A DNA stretch of 18,722 nt. Source: Furcasterigmium furcatum. Taxonomy: Eukaryota; Ascomycota; Sordariomycetes; Glomerellales; Plectosphaerellaceae. The position numbers were made by a program, and so were the translations under genes. Under the pieces are notes generated by a model, which was given only the letters and a program-made list of their open reading frames with translations, was not told the origin of the DNA and searched no databases. The stretch's first letter is position 1; each line of letters begins with the position of its first letter. Positions 16,373-18,722 of the stretch are shown one piece after another. The DNA is taken from contig BCIA01000004.1 of NCBI GenBank assembly GCA_001599815.1, positions 1,927,375-1,946,096 of the forward strand. Direction: 5' to 3'.

Positions 16373-18722
16373 ATGGCGCGAGCCCCTCACCCAGGCGGCC
16401 GTCCAGGCGGCCGCCCAAACTTTGAGATCGCCATCGTATGCGCCCTCACCATCGAAGCCGACGCCGTGGTGGCCCTCTTCGACGACAACTGGGACGAAGG
16501 GGACGATGCGGACGTCGCCCCGTACGACAAGGCCCATGGCGATCCCAACGCCTACTCCGCCGGTCGCATCGGGCGCCACAACGTCGTCGTCGCCCACATG
16601 CCTGGCATGGGGAAAGCCAACGCCGCTGCTGTCGCTGCCAATTGCCGCACTAGCTGGCCTAATATCAGACTCGCCCTCGCCGTCGGAATCTGCGGCGCCG
16701 TGCCGTTCGATCCTCAAAGCCGGAGCGAAATCATCCTTGGCGACGTCATCGTCAGTGACGCCGTCGTCCAGTACGACTTTGGTCGCAGATTACCTGAGCA
16801 CTTCACCCGCAAAGACACGCTTCTGGACGCATTGGGGCGGCCCAACACGGAGATCCGGTCGCTCTTGTCCAAACTCAAAGGCATCCACGACAGGAGGAAG
16901 CTACTAGCCAAGATGACTCGTCACCTGGCGCATCTACAGAATGAGTCCGAGTTGAAAGCCAGCTACCCAGGTGTCCAGAAGGACCGGCTCTTCGACGCCA
17001 AATACCGCCACGTCAAGGATGGGGAAATATGCGATAGGAGCGGATGCAGTGGCGACCTCGTGCCACGCAAGCGCCTGGATCAAGGTACACTTCAACCGGC
17101 GGTCCACTTTGGGCTCGTTGCTTCCGGCGACACGGTGATGAAGTCTGGCGAGGAGCGGGACTGCATCGCAAAGCTAGAGAACGTCATTGCTTTCGAGATG
17201 GAGGGAGCCGGTCTGTGGGACACGTTTCCCTGCGTGGTAATCAAGGGCGCCTGCGACTACGCAGACAGCCACAAGACGAAGGATTGGCAGCCCTATGCGG
17301 CGGCTACGGCGGCGGCATGCGCGAAAGCGTTTCTGGAGTACTGGGTGCCGTCGCTGCGAGGTATGTGAAGTTACGGGGGCTCTATTGGTGCGTCGATCAG
17401 CTGACTTGACCAGAGTCGCGGGCTGTTACGGAACAACCTAGAGTATGGTGTGAGTAGCGAGAAGAATCACTGTAGAAGGCGTTCTCACCAGGCTGCAGCC
17501 CTCATTCCGTACGCTAGAAACGACTTGTTTGTTCCGCGAACAGCCATTCTTGAGAGGCTGCAGCAACAAACCCTCAAGTCCACGGCGCAGATGCGCGTCT
17601 CGCTCTTTGGGCTTGGCGGCGCCGGGTAGGTCGCATGAATTGCGCGCATTTCGTTGCTGACGGTTGCAGAAAAACGCAGATTGCGATAGAATATGCATAC
17701 TGGGCCCAAGAGAGGCACAATGACCTGTCGGTCTTCTGGGTTCACGCGAGCAACGCGGAACGGTTTCGTGAATCGTATGCCTCACTGGCACGGAAGTGCA
17801 ACATTCCGGGGTACGATGATGCGGACGCCGACACGACGCAACTGGTCAAGGTCTGGCTCGAAGATGAGAAGCAAGGCTGGTGGCTGATGGTCATTGACAA
17901 CGCCGATGACGCGGAGCTTTTCCGCGCCCCGGGAGAACTCGGCCAGTATATCCCAGACTGCCACCGCGTCTCCGTTTTGGTCACGACGAGAAACAAGCAG
18001 GCGGGGNTGGACTTTGTTTTGTCCCAAGGCAGGCATCTTATCGAGGTTCCCGCCATGGACGAGCAAGAATCAAGGCAGCTGCTGCGTGCGAGCCTGAGTA
18101 CGCCGGACAATGCATCAGATGAGCTGTCAGAGCTGTCCCAGCGACTGGAGCATTTGCCCCTTGCGCTGGCCCAGGCAGCCGCATTCATCGAGGCACAATC
18201 CATAACGGTGCGTCAATATCTCGACCTGTTATGGAGCAGCGATCAAGATTTCGTCGATCTTCTCAGCGAGGACTTTGCCACGGTTGGCCGACACCCAGAG
18301 ACGCTTCGGGCTGTTGCGGAGACGTGGATGATTTCGTTCGAGCAGATCCAGAGACAGAGCGCCATTGCCGCTGAACTGCTCTCGATGATGAGCATCTTCG
18401 ACAGGCAGGCCATCGCGGCAGATTTCTTACGAGCTCACCTGACCCGGAGAGGAGACAAGCGGCGTGATTTTGAGCTGATCAAGGCACTCGGGTGTCTGAA
18501 AGCCTTTTCTCTCGTAGTCGAGGCTGAAGACGCGACTGTCGACATGCACCGGCTGGTCCAGCTCGTTACGCGAAGATGGCTCGAAAAGAAAGGGACGCTG
18601 AAAGGCTTCGCCAGCCAGGCCCTGCTCGCCCTGTCGGACTGCTACCCGTTCGGGACCTACGAGAACTGGGCAGTGTGCAGCAATTATCTACCTCATGTAT
18701 ATGCCGTCCTTCAGGTCGAGGG
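16373..18722 (+). CDS. NLR (STAND) protein: PNP/UDP phosphorylase plus NB-ARC, 3' partial
   Basis: Exons: 16373-17360, 17442-17625, 17670 to the window end; 741 residues are visible. Residues 17-325 are a PNP_UDP phosphorylase-type domain, a common N-terminal domain of fungal NLRs: IVCALTIEADAV, VGICGAVP (104-111), GLVASGDTVMKSGEERD (247-263), EMEGAG (275-280) and GACDYADSHK (292-301). After a linker the NB-ARC shows GLGGAGKTQIA (386-396), WLMVIDNADD (462-471), VLVTTRN (493-499), HLPLALAQAA (552-561) and the MHD-like MHRLVQLV (683-690). The open frame leaves the window where TPR repeats usually begin; TPRs are expected, not seen. Intron 2 (17626-17669) has GTAGGT, GCTGACG and TTGCAG and is secure. 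Intron 1 (17361-17441) starts GTATGT; its acceptor CCTAG was chosen to keep the frame, and 17498 is an alternative. The start at 16373 is the first in-frame ATG. Known fungal NLRs act in non-self recognition and cell death. Base 18007 is N within a Leu, Met or Val codon. Confidence 0.92.

Overview
The window looks like genomic DNA from a filamentous ascomycete, probably a Sordariomycete. Genes are interrupted by short introns (44-81 bp) with GTAAGT/GTGAGT-type donors, CTRAY-like branch sites and CAG/TAG acceptors. Some starts follow pyrimidine-rich leaders. The protein families are typical of fungi: AZF1-like C2H2 factors, an F-box protein, a LaeA-like methyltransferase and an NLR with a nucleoside-phosphorylase-like N-terminus. 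No RNA gene, CRISPR array or intact transposon was recognised. One ambiguous base lies at 18007.

Layout: (1) 3-1143 (+), the 3' part of a four-finger C2H2 transcription factor that enters from outside the window. (2) 1144-2400, no supported gene. (3) 2476-2965 (+), a proposed small two-exon gene whose second exon is a 78-bp tandem repeat, preceded by a TATA box. (4) 3514-4558 (+), an unrecognised protein with about seven membrane segments. (5) 4687-5268 (+), a short LaeA-like methyltransferase-fold protein lacking the usual SAM-binding loop. (6) 5269-6300, non-coding, holding one copy of a 58-bp dispersed repeat. (7) 6362-7552 (+), a two-exon C2H2 protein with four 51-52-residue tandem repeats. 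(8) 7553-8890, mostly non-coding, with the second copy of the 58-bp repeat and a canonical intron-like signal. (9) 8891-11050 (+), a 719-residue protein with several diverged zinc fingers. (10) 11577-12044 (+), a doubtful small gene. (11) 12534-13814 (-), an F-box protein with a C-terminal pair of CxxC motifs. (12) 14422-15813 (+), a member of an uncharacterised ascomycete protein family broken by frame disruptions. (13) 16373 to the end (+), the N-terminal 741 residues of an NLR: PNP/UDP phosphorylase domain, NB-ARC, then continuing out of the window.

The genes do not form an evident pathway. The mix of an NLR, an F-box protein, tandem-repeat proteins, a frameshifted gene, a degraded methyltransferase and long gene-poor stretches suggests a fast-evolving accessory region; this is inference. 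The best leads are the NLR, whose introns would yield phosphorylase-only products if retained, the 51-residue-repeat zinc-finger protein, and the small 26-residue-repeat gene, which appears only after splicing.
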